Of a DNA stretch of 64,000 nucleotides, positions 8,629-17,458 are shown piece after piece. The stretch is taken from assembly GCA_038148895.1 (NCBI GenBank), contig JBBVGQ010000002.1, one strand, 5' to 3'. The stretch comes from Tamlana sp038148895 (GTDB lineage Bacteria; Bacteroidota; Bacteroidia; Flavobacteriales; Flavobacteriaceae). Both the position numbers and the translations under genes were made by a program. Position 1 is the first letter of the stretch; every line of letters begins with the position of its first letter. The notes beneath the pieces are model-generated. The model had not been told where the DNA came from. It saw only the letters and a program-made list of their open reading frames with translations, and ran no database searches.

Positions 8629-10335
8629 ATGAAAAATTCTCTTTTTCGAACATTTAGAATAGTAATGCTTTTGGGCTTTTTTTGCTCAATCTTTCAAAAT
8701 TCATATGGGCAATATCCTGAAATTCCAAATGAACTTCAAGCGAAAACCGATGCAGCTTTAGCAAAAGAAGAAGTGCGACTGAATAAAATTTGGGATGATA
8801 ATTACCACATCATTCAAGAAGAAGCCAAACAAGGAAGGCCTTATGTTCCTTGGGCATCTTACCCGGCCGATTTAATTAAGGCAGAAATTCCTGCATTCCC
8901 GGGAGCCGAAGGTGGTGGAGCATTCACCCCAGGAGGAAGAGGTGGAAAAATCTTCGTGGTTACCAGTTTAGCCGATTCTGGAGAGGGTACTTTAAGGCAA
9001 GCATTGGAAGCTGTTGGAGCAAGGACCATTGTTTTTAATGTTTCTGGAATTATTAAACTGGAAAAACCAATCAATATACGAGCTCCTTATGTTACGATTG
9101 CAGGTCAAACGGCTCCCGGTGATGGCATATGTGTGGCTGGAGAATCCATTTTAATTGATACCCATGATATTATTATCCGGCATATGCGCTTCCGACGTGG
9201 GGCGACCGATGTTACCAGAAGAGATGATGCCTTGGGGGGAAATGCCGTGGGCAATATTATTATAGACCATTGCTCGGTAAGTTGGGGTTTGGATGAAAAT
9301 ATATCATTATACCGTCATAAATTTAGGGTACACAAAGATGCTCAATTTGAAAAATTACCGACGGTTAATGTTACGATTCAAAACACCATTTCTTCCGAGG
9401 GGTTAGATACCTATAACCATGCCTTTGGTAGCACTATTGGTGGGTTGAACAGTACATTCGCTCGAAATTTATGGGCAAACAATATTTCTAGAAATCCTTC
9501 AATTGGGATGTACGGCAGCTTTAATTTTGTAAACAATGTTTTATTTAATTGGTGGAACCGCTCGTTGGATGGAGGCGATTTCCGTTCCATGTTCAACATC
9601 ATTAATAACTACTTTAAACCAGGTCCGATTACACCGACAGATCAACCCATTAGGTATAGAATTCTTAAGCCAGAATCGGGCTACTTAAAACCTAAAGCAT
9701 TCGGTCGTGCCTATATTGAAGGCAATATTACCGAAGGGTCTCCAAAAGTAACCTCAAACAATTGGAATGGTGGGGTACAGCTTGAAGACCTTTCTCTTAA
9801 CGAATCTCAAGACTTTTTAAACGCGATCAAGCAGACTAAACCATTCCCGATGGCGCCAGTAACCATTATGGATACAGAAAAGGCTTATAATTATGTATTA
9901 AACAATGTTGGGGCCACATTACCAAAAAGAGATGTGGTTGACCAACGGGTAATCCATCAAGTAAGAACAGGAAAAATAAACTATCCTGACGGATTGGATA
10001 ATACCATAGGAAAAGAGTTTGTAAAAAGACGTCTTCCCGACGACTCCTATAAAAAAGGCATTTTAACCCACCCTAGTCAAGCTGGTGGTTATCCAGAATA
10101 CAAAGGAAAACCTTATAAGGATTCTGATGGTGATGGCATTCCAAACAAATGGGAAAAGAAATACGGTTTAAACCCAGATGATGCTTTAGATGCTAATCAA
10201 GATTTAAATGGTGATGGCTACACAAATCTTGAAAAATACTTCAATGGAATTGACCCAAATCAAAAAGTAGATTGGACAAACCTTGAAAATAATACCGATA
10301 CATTGGCTAAACTAGAAAATGGACTTTTACAATAG
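8629..10335 (+). CDS. Polysaccharide lyase family 1 pectate lyase, second copy
   Basis: This 568-residue enzyme is a paralogue of the lyase at 6164, with the same length and domain order. A signal peptide ends at SYGQ (residue 28). The PL1 beta-helix begins AEIPAFPGAEGGGAFTPGG near residue 85 and includes HDIIIRHMRFRRGATDVTRR and IIIDHCSVSWGLDENISLY. C-terminal calcium-loop repeats (DSDGDGIPNKWEKKYGLNP, about 505-523) follow. The core is nearly collinear with the first copy, while the stretch around residues 390-410 (EDLSLNESQ) differs and is shorter. The two copies may differ in preference for methylation, acetylation or chain length. Confidence 0.92.
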   Translation: MKNSLFRTFRIVMLLGFFCSIFQNSYGQYPEIPNELQAKTDAALAKEEVRLNKIWDDNYHIIQEEAKQGRPYVPWASYPADLIKAEIPAFPGAEGGGAFTPGGRGGKIFVVTSLADSGEGTLRQALEAVGARTIVFNVSGIIKLEKPINIRAPYVTIAGQTAPGDGICVAGESILIDTHDIIIRHMRFRRGATDVTRRDDALGGNAVGNIIIDHCSVSWGLDENISLYRHKFRVHKDAQFEKLPTVNVTIQNTISSEGLDTYNHAFGSTIGGLNSTFARNLWANNISRNPSIGMYGSFNFVNNVLFNWWNRSLDGGDFRSMFNIINNYFKPGPITPTDQPIRYRILKPESGYLKPKAFGRAYIEGNITEGSPKVTSNNWNGGVQLEDLSLNESQDFLNAIKQTKPFPMAPVTIMDTEKAYNYVLNNVGATLPKRDVVDQRVIHQVRTGKINYPDGLDNTIGKEFVKRRLPDDSYKKGILTHPSQAGGYPEYKGKPYKDSDGDGIPNKWEKKYGLNPDDALDANQDLNGDGYTNLEKYFNGIDPNQKVDWTNLENNTDTLAKLENGLLQ

Positions 10336-10354
10336 CGAAGTTCAATGAATAATA

Positions 10355-13300
10355 ATGACGAATTATATTTACATAAAAAAAATAGGGTTATTATTTATCA
10401 CGTTGATTTTTGCCATAAATCAAGTAAATACTCAAAACGTCTTTCCAGATATCGTTAAAAACAAAAACGGAAAAATTACCCATATAGCTGATAGTTTGGG
10501 TAATGTTGTTCCCGATTTTTCTTATGCCGGATATATGGCTTCGGAAATGGCTATTCCAAATGTTGAGGCCAAGATTTTCGTGCCTTATCAAAATGAAGAT
10601 GCCACAGCAATTATTCAATCTGCCATCGATTATGTTAGCAATTTGAAACCAAATACAAATGGTTTTAGGGGCGCCGTACTTTTAGATAAGGGCAAATTTA
10701 AAATCAACGGCACACTTTACATCAAAAATTCAGGTGTGGTATTGAGAGGCAGCGGCAACCTTGACAATGAAACCATTCTCCTAGGAACAGGAATCAGTCG
10801 TGAAGCTATAGTTCATATTTTGGGTGTTGATAACAGAACTTACAACGATACGTTGCAATTAGATGAGGTTTACGCACCAATTGGCACAAAAACACTTCAC
10901 CTAAAAAGCGAATCTAAGCTTAAGGTTGGAGATGAAATTATTATTAAAAAACAATTGACAGAAAAATGGATTAAGGAACTTCAAATGGATTATTTTGGAG
11001 GTGAAAGTGGTTGGATTGGTTGGAAGACTAGAGATTGGGATATTACTTCTAATAGAGTGATTGATGGTGTTGAAGAAAACAACATAATCTTAAATGCCCC
11101 TCTAACGTTTAATGCCAATGATGAATATAGTCAAGCTGAAATTATAAAATACAATTGGCCAGGTAGAATTGAACATATTGGCATTGAAAATTTAAGTATC
11201 CACTCTGTTTTTGACGAAACTAACTCGGAAGACGAGGAACACCGATGGTTTGGCATTACTATGGAAAATGTGAAAAATGCTTGGGTGCGCCAAATCAATT
11301 TTAAGCATTTAACGGGTGGAGCGGTGAATCTTTTAAAATCTGCACAACAGATAACGGTTGAAGATTGTTTATCAACAGAACCAATTTCAGAAATTGCTGC
11401 ATTTAGAAGGCAAACATTTTATACCGAAGGTGAACAAACCTTGTTTCAGCGTTGTTATTCCGAATATGGCTATAATGATTTTGTGGTTGGTGGTTACGGC
11501 ACATCGGGACCAAATGCCTTTGTGCAATGCGAATCACATTTGCCTTTTAGCAACAGTGGCGCTATTGGAAGTTGGGCAACAGGTGTGTTGTTTGACGTCG
11601 TTTATATTGATGGAGATGCATTGAATTACAACAATAGAGAACAAGCAGGACGAGGAGCCGGATGGACAGCCGCCAACAGCGTGATTTGGGAATCTTCGGC
11701 TTCAAAAATAGCATGTTATAGTCCGCCAACATCTCAGAATTGGGCATTTGGTATTTGGGGCGGTATTATGACGGGTAATGGTCATTGGAAAGATGTAAAC
11801 AATCATATTACACCAAGGAGTTTGTTTTATGCTCAGTTGGATAACAGATTGGATAAACTTCCTTTGAACCCTTTTGTTTATGATATGGGTTCGGAGCCAA
11901 CATCAAGTCCTACCGTTGAACAAGCTGAAGAACTCACCAAAGAGGCTTCAAAACCTAAAATGACATTGAAATCTTGGATTCAAAAAGTTTCGAAAGAAAA
12001 TAAAATTCCTGTTGATTCAAGAAAATTAAAATCTGTTCACGATTTAAAAAATAAATCGATTTCTAAAACAGATAGTCATTCAAAAGTCGAATTAAAAAAC
12101 GGCTGGTTAACTTTCAACGGAAAGGTCATTACCGGAAAAACAGCACCAGTGATGTGGTGGCGCGGTAGTTTGCGCGATTACGATGTTAGTAAGGCATCAG
12201 CTCATGTTACGCGATTTGTACCCGGAAAAATAGGTAAAGGTTTTACGGATAAATTAACTGAAGTTGTGGAGGAATTCAAAGCCAACAATGTTGCTGCTTT
12301 AGACCATAATTATGGACTGTGGTACGAACGTAGAATGGACGACCATGAGCGTGTTAGAAGAATTGATGCGGATGTTTGGCCTCCTTTTTATGAACAACCT
12401 TTTGCCCGTTCGGGAAAGGATTTGGCCTGGGACCATTTAAGTAAATATGATTTAACCAAACCCAACACATGGTATTGGAGCCGTCTAAAGGAATTTGCTG
12501 ATTTAGGGGAAAAAGAAGGCCAATTGCTCATTCAACAGCAATATTTTCAGCATAATATTATCGAGGCTGGAGCACATTGGTCGAGTTCGCCATGGCGTTC
12601 CGCAAACAATATTAATGAAACAGGGTTTCCAGAACCAGTGCCATATGCGGGCGACAAGCGTATTTTTATGGCGGAACAGTTTTACGATGTTACTAATGAA
12701 AACAGGAAGAAACTGCATCAACAATTCATTAGGCAATCACTTGCGAATTTTAAAGACAACAGTAATGTTATCCATTTCACTAGTGCCGAATATACTGGGC
12801 CACTTCATTTTATGGAGTTTTGGTTGGACGAAGTCAAAAAATATAAAGATGAAACTTCCGGAAGGGGCATTATTGGTTTAAGTGCTACCAAGGATGTGCA
12901 GGACGCTATTTTAGATGATTCAAAACGACAAAGCAGTGTTGATTTAATAGATATCCGTTATTGGCATTACCGTGAAGATGGTACTGTATATGCTCCTGAA
13001 GGCGGAAAAAACTTGGCGCCAAGACAACATGCACGAAAAATGGATACTGGAAAAGAAACCGAAGAACAGGTTTACCGTGCCGTTAGAGAATATCGCCAAA
13101 AATATCCAGAAAAGTCTGTACTATATTCAACCAATGCTGCCCCTAGATTTGGTTGGGCCGTTTTAATGGCAGGAGGTTCATTGGCCAATATTCCAAAAAT
13201 TGGTGTCTCTGATTTTTATGAAGCCTTACCGTTAATGAAAATGACAGAAAACAGTAATCACCATAGTGAGTATTGGGCATTAGAAAGTAAAGGGAATGCT

Positions 13301-13498
13301 TATTTGTACTATCTAAAAAGCACAACTTCTGTTGAGGTGGACTTGTCGAACTTCAAAGGAAATTATGAATCCTATTGGATTAACCCCAGCGATGGTTCAG
13401 TTTTGGAAACACAAGTTTTAAAACGTAATTCAAAACAAAAACTTTTAAGCCCAAAAGGAAAAAACGTGGTGCTTTTTATAAATAAAAAAACAAACTAA
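10355..13498 (+). CDS. Two-domain exported protein: beta-helix plus uncharacterised C-terminal domain
   Basis: This 1047-residue protein has a signal peptide ending VNTQ (residue 27). Residues about 60-530 look like a right-handed beta-helix of the pectate-lyase superfamily: AIIQSAIDYV and GAVLLDKGKFKINGTLYIKN start it, and coil-like repeats follow. A Lys/Ser-rich linker lies at about 540-585. The C-terminal half (about 590-950) begins NGWLTFNGKVITGKTAPVMW and has many Trp and charged residues (YGLWYERRMDDHERVRR, SSSPWRSANNINE). It resembles what is annotated DUF4955 or DUF6298 in pectin loci, though I am unsure of the exact family. A small beta-sandwich-like tail (NPSDGSVLETQVL) ends it. Neighbours suggest a pectin side-chain hydrolase; the reaction is unknown. 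Confidence 0.65.
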   Translation: MTNYIYIKKIGLLFITLIFAINQVNTQNVFPDIVKNKNGKITHIADSLGNVVPDFSYAGYMASEMAIPNVEAKIFVPYQNEDATAIIQSAIDYVSNLKPNTNGFRGAVLLDKGKFKINGTLYIKNSGVVLRGSGNLDNETILLGTGISREAIVHILGVDNRTYNDTLQLDEVYAPIGTKTLHLKSESKLKVGDEIIIKKQLTEKWIKELQMDYFGGESGWIGWKTRDWDITSNRVIDGVEENNIILNAPLTFNANDEYSQAEIIKYNWPGRIEHIGIENLSIHSVFDETNSEDEEHRWFGITMENVKNAWVRQINFKHLTGGAVNLLKSAQQITVEDCLSTEPISEIAAFRRQTFYTEGEQTLFQRCYSEYGYNDFVVGGYGTSGPNAFVQCESHLPFSNSGAIGSWATGVLFDVVYIDGDALNYNNREQAGRGAGWTAANSVIWESSASKIACYSPPTSQNWAFGIWGGIMTGNGHWKDVNNHITPRSLFYAQLDNRLDKLPLNPFVYDMGSEPTSSPTVEQAEELTKEASKPKMTLKSWIQKVSKENKIPVDSRKLKSVHDLKNKSISKTDSHSKVELKNGWLTFNGKVITGKTAPVMWWRGSLRDYDVSKASAHVTRFVPGKIGKGFTDKLTEVVEEFKANNVAALDHNYGLWYERRMDDHERVRRIDADVWPPFYEQPFARSGKDLAWDHLSKYDLTKPNTWYWSRLKEFADLGEKEGQLLIQQQYFQHNIIEAGAHWSSSPWRSANNINETGFPEPVPYAGDKRIFMAEQFYDVTNENRKKLHQQFIRQSLANFKDNSNVIHFTSAEYTGPLHFMEFWLDEVKKYKDETSGRGIIGLSATKDVQDAILDDSKRQSSVDLIDIRYWHYREDGTVYAPEGGKNLAPRQHARKMDTGKETEEQVYRAVREYRQKYPEKSVLYSTNAAPRFGWAVLMAGGSLANIPKIGVSDFYEALPLMKMTENSNHHSEYWALESKGNAYLYYLKSTTSVEVDLSNFKGNYESYWINPSDGSVLETQVLKRNSKQKLLSPKGKNVVLFINKKTN

Positions 13499-13500
13499 TC

Positions 13501-14916
13501 ATGATAAAAACAAAACAACTTCTTTTCAGCTTCATAGTTCTGGGCTTTTTGGTGTCTTGCAAGGAAACAAAAAAAGAGCAAGTACAACATGAACCTGAAA
13601 TGGGAGGAATACCAAAACTTGAAGTTTCTGAAAATGGACATTATTTTCAAACCAAAGAAGGAAATCCATTTTTTTGGTTGGGCGATACAGGTTGGTTAAC
13701 CTTCAATAAATTGGACAGAGATGAAATAAAAAAATATTTTGCCGATAGAAAGGATAAAGGGTTTAATATCATTCAGATTATGACCCTTCATTCTTTGCCC
13801 GTTGCCAATGTATATGGTGATTCGGCCTTGGTTGCTCAGGATTTATCCAAACCTTTGGTTACAGAAGGCAATAGTTTTGAAAACGCCAATGAATATGATT
13901 ATTGGGACCACGTTGATTACGCATTGGATGTGGCCAAAGAAGAAGGTTTGTTTTTGGGTATGGTGCCCGTTTGGGGTTCTCCTGTAAGCGATGGAAAAGT
14001 AAATTTAGAGCAAGCAAAAGCTTACGCTAATTTTTTGTCTGAACGTTTTAAAGATAGGGATAATATTATTTGGCTTGTTGGTGGTGATACTTATGGAAAT
14101 GAAAATACCGAAATATGGAACGCCATTGGAAGCATTTTAAAAGCGAAAAACCCAGAGCGATTGGTGACTTTTCACCCAAGAGGAAGAACGGATTCTTCCG
14201 ATAATTTCCATAACGAAAATTGGCTGGATTTCAATATGTTTCAATCAGGTCATCGTCGCTACGATCAAGATGATACCGAACGCAATTACGGCGAGGATAA
14301 TTACAAATTTGTTCAAGTAGATTTCAATTTAAAACCTACCAAACCAACTTTGGACGGAGAACCATCTTATGAAGGTATTCCACAAGGGCTTCACGATACG
14401 TTGCAACCTCTTTGGAACGATAACGATGTGCGTCGTTATGCGTATTGGTCGGTTTTTGCAGGTGCAGCCGGTTTCACCTATGGCAACAACCACATCATGC
14501 AAATGCACGAAAATCACAGTAAACCTGAAGCCTATGGAAGCAAAACCTATTGGGTTAAAGCTTTGGATGCCCCAGGAGCTACGCAGATGCAATATATGAA
14601 AAAACTGATGCTTAAATACCCGTATTTTGAGCGTATTCCGGATGAAAGTTTGGTTGCCAATCAAGGTGAAAAGTACGATTACAAATCCGCCACTCGTGGT
14701 GATGGTTACGCTATGATTTATGTGTATAATGGTAAAACCATTTCGGTAAACATGGAAAAAATTAAAGGAGAAAACGTTAATGCTTCGTGGTACAATCCAA
14801 GAGATGGAAAAACCACAGATATTGGCGTTTTTAAAAATGAAGGTGTACAAGATTTTAAACCTTTAAGTGAAGAAGTTGACGGTAACGATTGGGTATTAAT
14901 TTTAACCTCTAAATAA
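13501..14916 (+). CDS. GH140-type endo-apiosidase (DUF4038 plus collagen-binding-like tail)
   Basis: This 471-residue lipoprotein (lipobox LVSC, Cys20) has a (beta/alpha)8 barrel of the DUF4038 type: FFWLGDTGWLTFNKLDRDEI near residue 57 and RKDKGFNIIQIMTLHS near 83. The known GH140 member cleaves the bond between apiose and the galacturonan backbone in RG-II. Two acidic residues in conserved settings, Asp196 (WLVGGDTYGN) and Glu287 (LDGEPSYEG), fit the catalytic pair of that family. The C-terminal approximately 90 residues form the usual beta-sandwich (ASWYNPRDGKTTDIGVF). It starts 2 bases after the preceding stop and overlaps the next gene by one base (TAATG), so translation is probably coupled. 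Together with the apiose genes at 45.7-50.6 kb this call gains weight. Confidence 0.85.
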   Translation: MIKTKQLLFSFIVLGFLVSCKETKKEQVQHEPEMGGIPKLEVSENGHYFQTKEGNPFFWLGDTGWLTFNKLDRDEIKKYFADRKDKGFNIIQIMTLHSLPVANVYGDSALVAQDLSKPLVTEGNSFENANEYDYWDHVDYALDVAKEEGLFLGMVPVWGSPVSDGKVNLEQAKAYANFLSERFKDRDNIIWLVGGDTYGNENTEIWNAIGSILKAKNPERLVTFHPRGRTDSSDNFHNENWLDFNMFQSGHRRYDQDDTERNYGEDNYKFVQVDFNLKPTKPTLDGEPSYEGIPQGLHDTLQPLWNDNDVRRYAYWSVFAGAAGFTYGNNHIMQMHENHSKPEAYGSKTYWVKALDAPGATQMQYMKKLMLKYPYFERIPDESLVANQGEKYDYKSATRGDGYAMIYVYNGKTISVNMEKIKGENVNASWYNPRDGKTTDIGVFKNEGVQDFKPLSEEVDGNDWVLILTSK

Positions 14917-16505
14917 TGACAACATTTATAAAAAAGATAGTTCTTGTTTTGTTTGTTGTGTTCATTTCCTCGTGTGCGTCAGTAAGTTCTGCTACAAATG
15001 GTTGGTTCAATATTCTGGAACATGGGGGAAACAAAAAGGGAGAATTATGTACTGAGGCCATTCAAGGTGCTATTGATAAAGCTTCAAAACAAGGAGGTGG
15101 TACCGTTTATTTTCCTGCTGGGGAATATTTAACAGGAGCACTAACGCTAAAAAACAACATTGTTTTACACATTGAGGCAGGAGCTGTTTTGAAGTTTTCA
15201 ACCAATTTTGACCATTATTTACCATTTACCGAAGTCCGTTGGGAAGGCACAGTGATTCAAACGTTTAAACCGTTGTTACATGCGCGTGATGCTGAAAATA
15301 TTACCATTACAGGGCGAGGAACTATTGATGGACAAGGTGAAGCATGGTGGAAAGAAATTTGGCGTATTGAATCAGCTAAAGAAGAATTAGAGTTGACCAA
15401 GTATCAAAAAATGACTGAAGAGGCCAACAAAGATGTTAAAACCGCAGATTACTACAAACGTACCAGAAGTTATTTGTTTCATAGGCCACCGCTTTTTCAA
15501 GCCTTTCAGTGTAAAAACATCACAATTGAAGGTGTTACCATTCAAAACTCACCATTTTGGACTGTCAATCCCGCATTTTGTGATAACATCACGATTGATA
15601 ATGTTACTATTTTCAATCCGTATTCACCTAACACCGATGGCATCAATCCTACTTCATGCAAAAACGTTCATATTTCAAACTGTCATATTAGTGTAGGCGA
15701 CGATTGTATTACCATAAAATCTGGTCGTGATGCCGATGGTAGAAAATGGGCAACCCCAACGGAGAACGTTACCATTACCAATTGCACCATGCTCAACGGT
15801 CATGGTGGTGTGGTTATTGGTAGCGAAATGTCAGGAGGTATTAAGAAAATAACGATTTCAAATTGCATTTTTGACGGTACAGATAGAGGCATTCGTTTAA
15901 AAGCTGCTCGTGGTCGTGGTGGCGTGGTTGAAGATATTAGAGTTTCAAATATCGTGATGAACAATATCAAAAATGAGGCATTTATGCTCAATTTGTTTTA
16001 TGATAAAAACACCGTTGAAGGCCCAGTAACAGAGGAAACACCTATATTCAGAAACATCCATATCAGTAATGTTGCGGCCACAAACGTGAATACTGCGGGA
16101 CGTATTTTGGGAATTCCTGAAATGCCTATTCACAATGTCACGTTTTCAGATGTTGATATTGATGCCAATGAGGGTTTTTCAATTCATACAGGAAAGAATA
16201 TTGAATTTCACGATGTAAAAATCAATACTAAATTAGGTTCGGCTTTTAAGGTTGAAGACACCGAACAAATCATTTTAGATAATATAGGAACATCAAAACC
16301 GATAGAGAATAAAGCTGTTGTTAGTTTTAAAAATGTGAAAACAGCTTTGATAAGCAATTGTTTCCCAATGGTGCAAACTAATACATTTTTGCTTGTTGAA
16401 GGTGATGAAACGGAAGATATCCATTTAAAGAATAACATATTGAAGCATGTGGTGTTTCACACCAAAACAACAAGTTCAATAGATGGCAAAGTATTTAAAG
16501 ACTAA
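14916..16505 (+). CDS. GH28 polygalacturonase-type hydrolase
   Basis: This 529-residue lipoprotein (lipobox SSC, Cys20) hydrolyses galacturonic acid linkages by inversion. All four GH28 signature motifs are present in order on the beta-helix: NTDG (Asp241), GDDC (Asp262 and Asp263), GHG (His296) and RLK (327-329). The helix begins with an N-terminal block GGTVYFPAGEYLTGALTLKN near residue 60. An insertion rich in Lys and Glu (about 150-185) precedes RTRSYLFHRPPLFQAFQCKN, as in exo-acting or rhamnogalacturonan-directed bacterial members. The start shares its A with the stop of the GH140 gene. Exo-polygalacturonase and rhamnogalacturonan hydrolase are both possible. Confidence 0.92.
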   Translation: MTTFIKKIVLVLFVVFISSCASVSSATNGWFNILEHGGNKKGELCTEAIQGAIDKASKQGGGTVYFPAGEYLTGALTLKNNIVLHIEAGAVLKFSTNFDHYLPFTEVRWEGTVIQTFKPLLHARDAENITITGRGTIDGQGEAWWKEIWRIESAKEELELTKYQKMTEEANKDVKTADYYKRTRSYLFHRPPLFQAFQCKNITIEGVTIQNSPFWTVNPAFCDNITIDNVTIFNPYSPNTDGINPTSCKNVHISNCHISVGDDCITIKSGRDADGRKWATPTENVTITNCTMLNGHGGVVIGSEMSGGIKKITISNCIFDGTDRGIRLKAARGRGGVVEDIRVSNIVMNNIKNEAFMLNLFYDKNTVEGPVTEETPIFRNIHISNVAATNVNTAGRILGIPEMPIHNVTFSDVDIDANEGFSIHTGKNIEFHDVKINTKLGSAFKVEDTEQIILDNIGTSKPIENKAVVSFKNVKTALISNCFPMVQTNTFLLVEGDETEDIHLKNNILKHVVFHTKTTSSIDGKVFKD

Positions 16506-16513
16506 TAAAATCT

Positions 16514-17446
16514 ATGTTCATGAGCGTTAAAAAAATATTGTCTATTGTTTTTTTGTTGAGTATGTTCAATTGTGCTTCAAAAAAGGAGGCCTATTTGTTT
16601 ACATCTTTTAGGGAACCCGCCACTGAAGGATTGTATTTGACTTACAGTGAAGATGGCTACAATTGGAAGGATTTAAAAGGTCCGTATTTAGAGCCAGAAG
16701 CTGGTGATAGTAAAATCATGCGCGACCCGTCTATTGTTCGCGGAAAGGATGGAATGTATCACATGGTTTGGACTACCGATTGGAAAGGTGGGGATGGTTT
16801 TGGCTATGCAAGTTCTAAGGATTTAATCCATTGGGGCAACCAAGAATATATCCATGTGATGAAAAATGAACCAACGGTTGTGAACGTTTGGGCACCCGAA
16901 ATTTTTTATGATGAAGGTGAAGACCGATACATCATCATTTGGGCGTCAACCATTCCGTTTCGTTATGAAAAAGGTGAGGAAGAGGAAAAAAACAATCATC
17001 GCATGTACTATGTCACAACTAAAGATTTTAAAACATTTTCAGAAACCAAATTGTTTTTGGAACCCGGTTTTAGTGTGATTGATTGCGTAATCGTTAAACG
17101 AGGAAAAGAAGATTATGCCTTAATTATAAAAGATAACACCAGACCGAACAGAAATTTAAAAGTGGCTTTTGGTAAATCGCCTTTAGGACCATTTGAGAAT
17201 ATTTCAGAGCCATATACTGGTTTTCTTTCGGAAGGGCCAACCGTGTTAAAACAGGATGGAAAATACATAATTTATTACGATAATTACGGTGAGAAGAATT
17301 ATAAGGCGGTGAGTACTTCAGATTTTAAAACATTTGAAGATATCTCAAATAAAATTTCCTTGCCCGAAGGGCATAAGCATGGAACAATTACGACGGTTTC
17401 AAGAAGGGTTTTAAATGGCTTGATTGAAAAAAGTAAAGAAAAATAA
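16514..17446 (+). CDS. GH43-like five-bladed beta-propeller glycosidase
   Basis: This 310-residue lipoprotein has the lipobox MFNC near residue 19; a second ATG at 16520 is an equally good start. Propeller blades recur as SEDGYNWKDL, IMRDPSIVRGKDGMYHMVWT (about 73-92) and VNVWAPEIFYDEGEDRYIII (about 122-141). The Asp in RDPS is the usual GH43/GH32 first-blade acid, and Glu in WAPE fits the second. A later Glu in LSEGPTVLKQDGKYIIYYD may be the third. Proteins of this compact form are often annotated as GH43 arabinofuranosidase or xylosidase. The exact sugar is not readable from sequence. Confidence 0.78.
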   Translation: MFMSVKKILSIVFLLSMFNCASKKEAYLFTSFREPATEGLYLTYSEDGYNWKDLKGPYLEPEAGDSKIMRDPSIVRGKDGMYHMVWTTDWKGGDGFGYASSKDLIHWGNQEYIHVMKNEPTVVNVWAPEIFYDEGEDRYIIIWASTIPFRYEKGEEEEKNNHRMYYVTTKDFKTFSETKLFLEPGFSVIDCVIVKRGKEDYALIIKDNTRPNRNLKVAFGKSPLGPFENISEPYTGFLSEGPTVLKQDGKYIIYYDNYGEKNYKAVSTSDFKTFEDISNKISLPEGHKHGTITTVSRRVLNGLIEKSKEK

Positions 17447-17458
17447 AAGACAAGAAAG

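Noticed and set aside
14329..14850. 173-residue open frame on the minus strand inside the GH140 gene
   Set aside because: It lies wholly within a gene with clear family motifs on the plus strand, and its translation has biased, repetitive His/Phe/Ile content typical of an antisense shadow.
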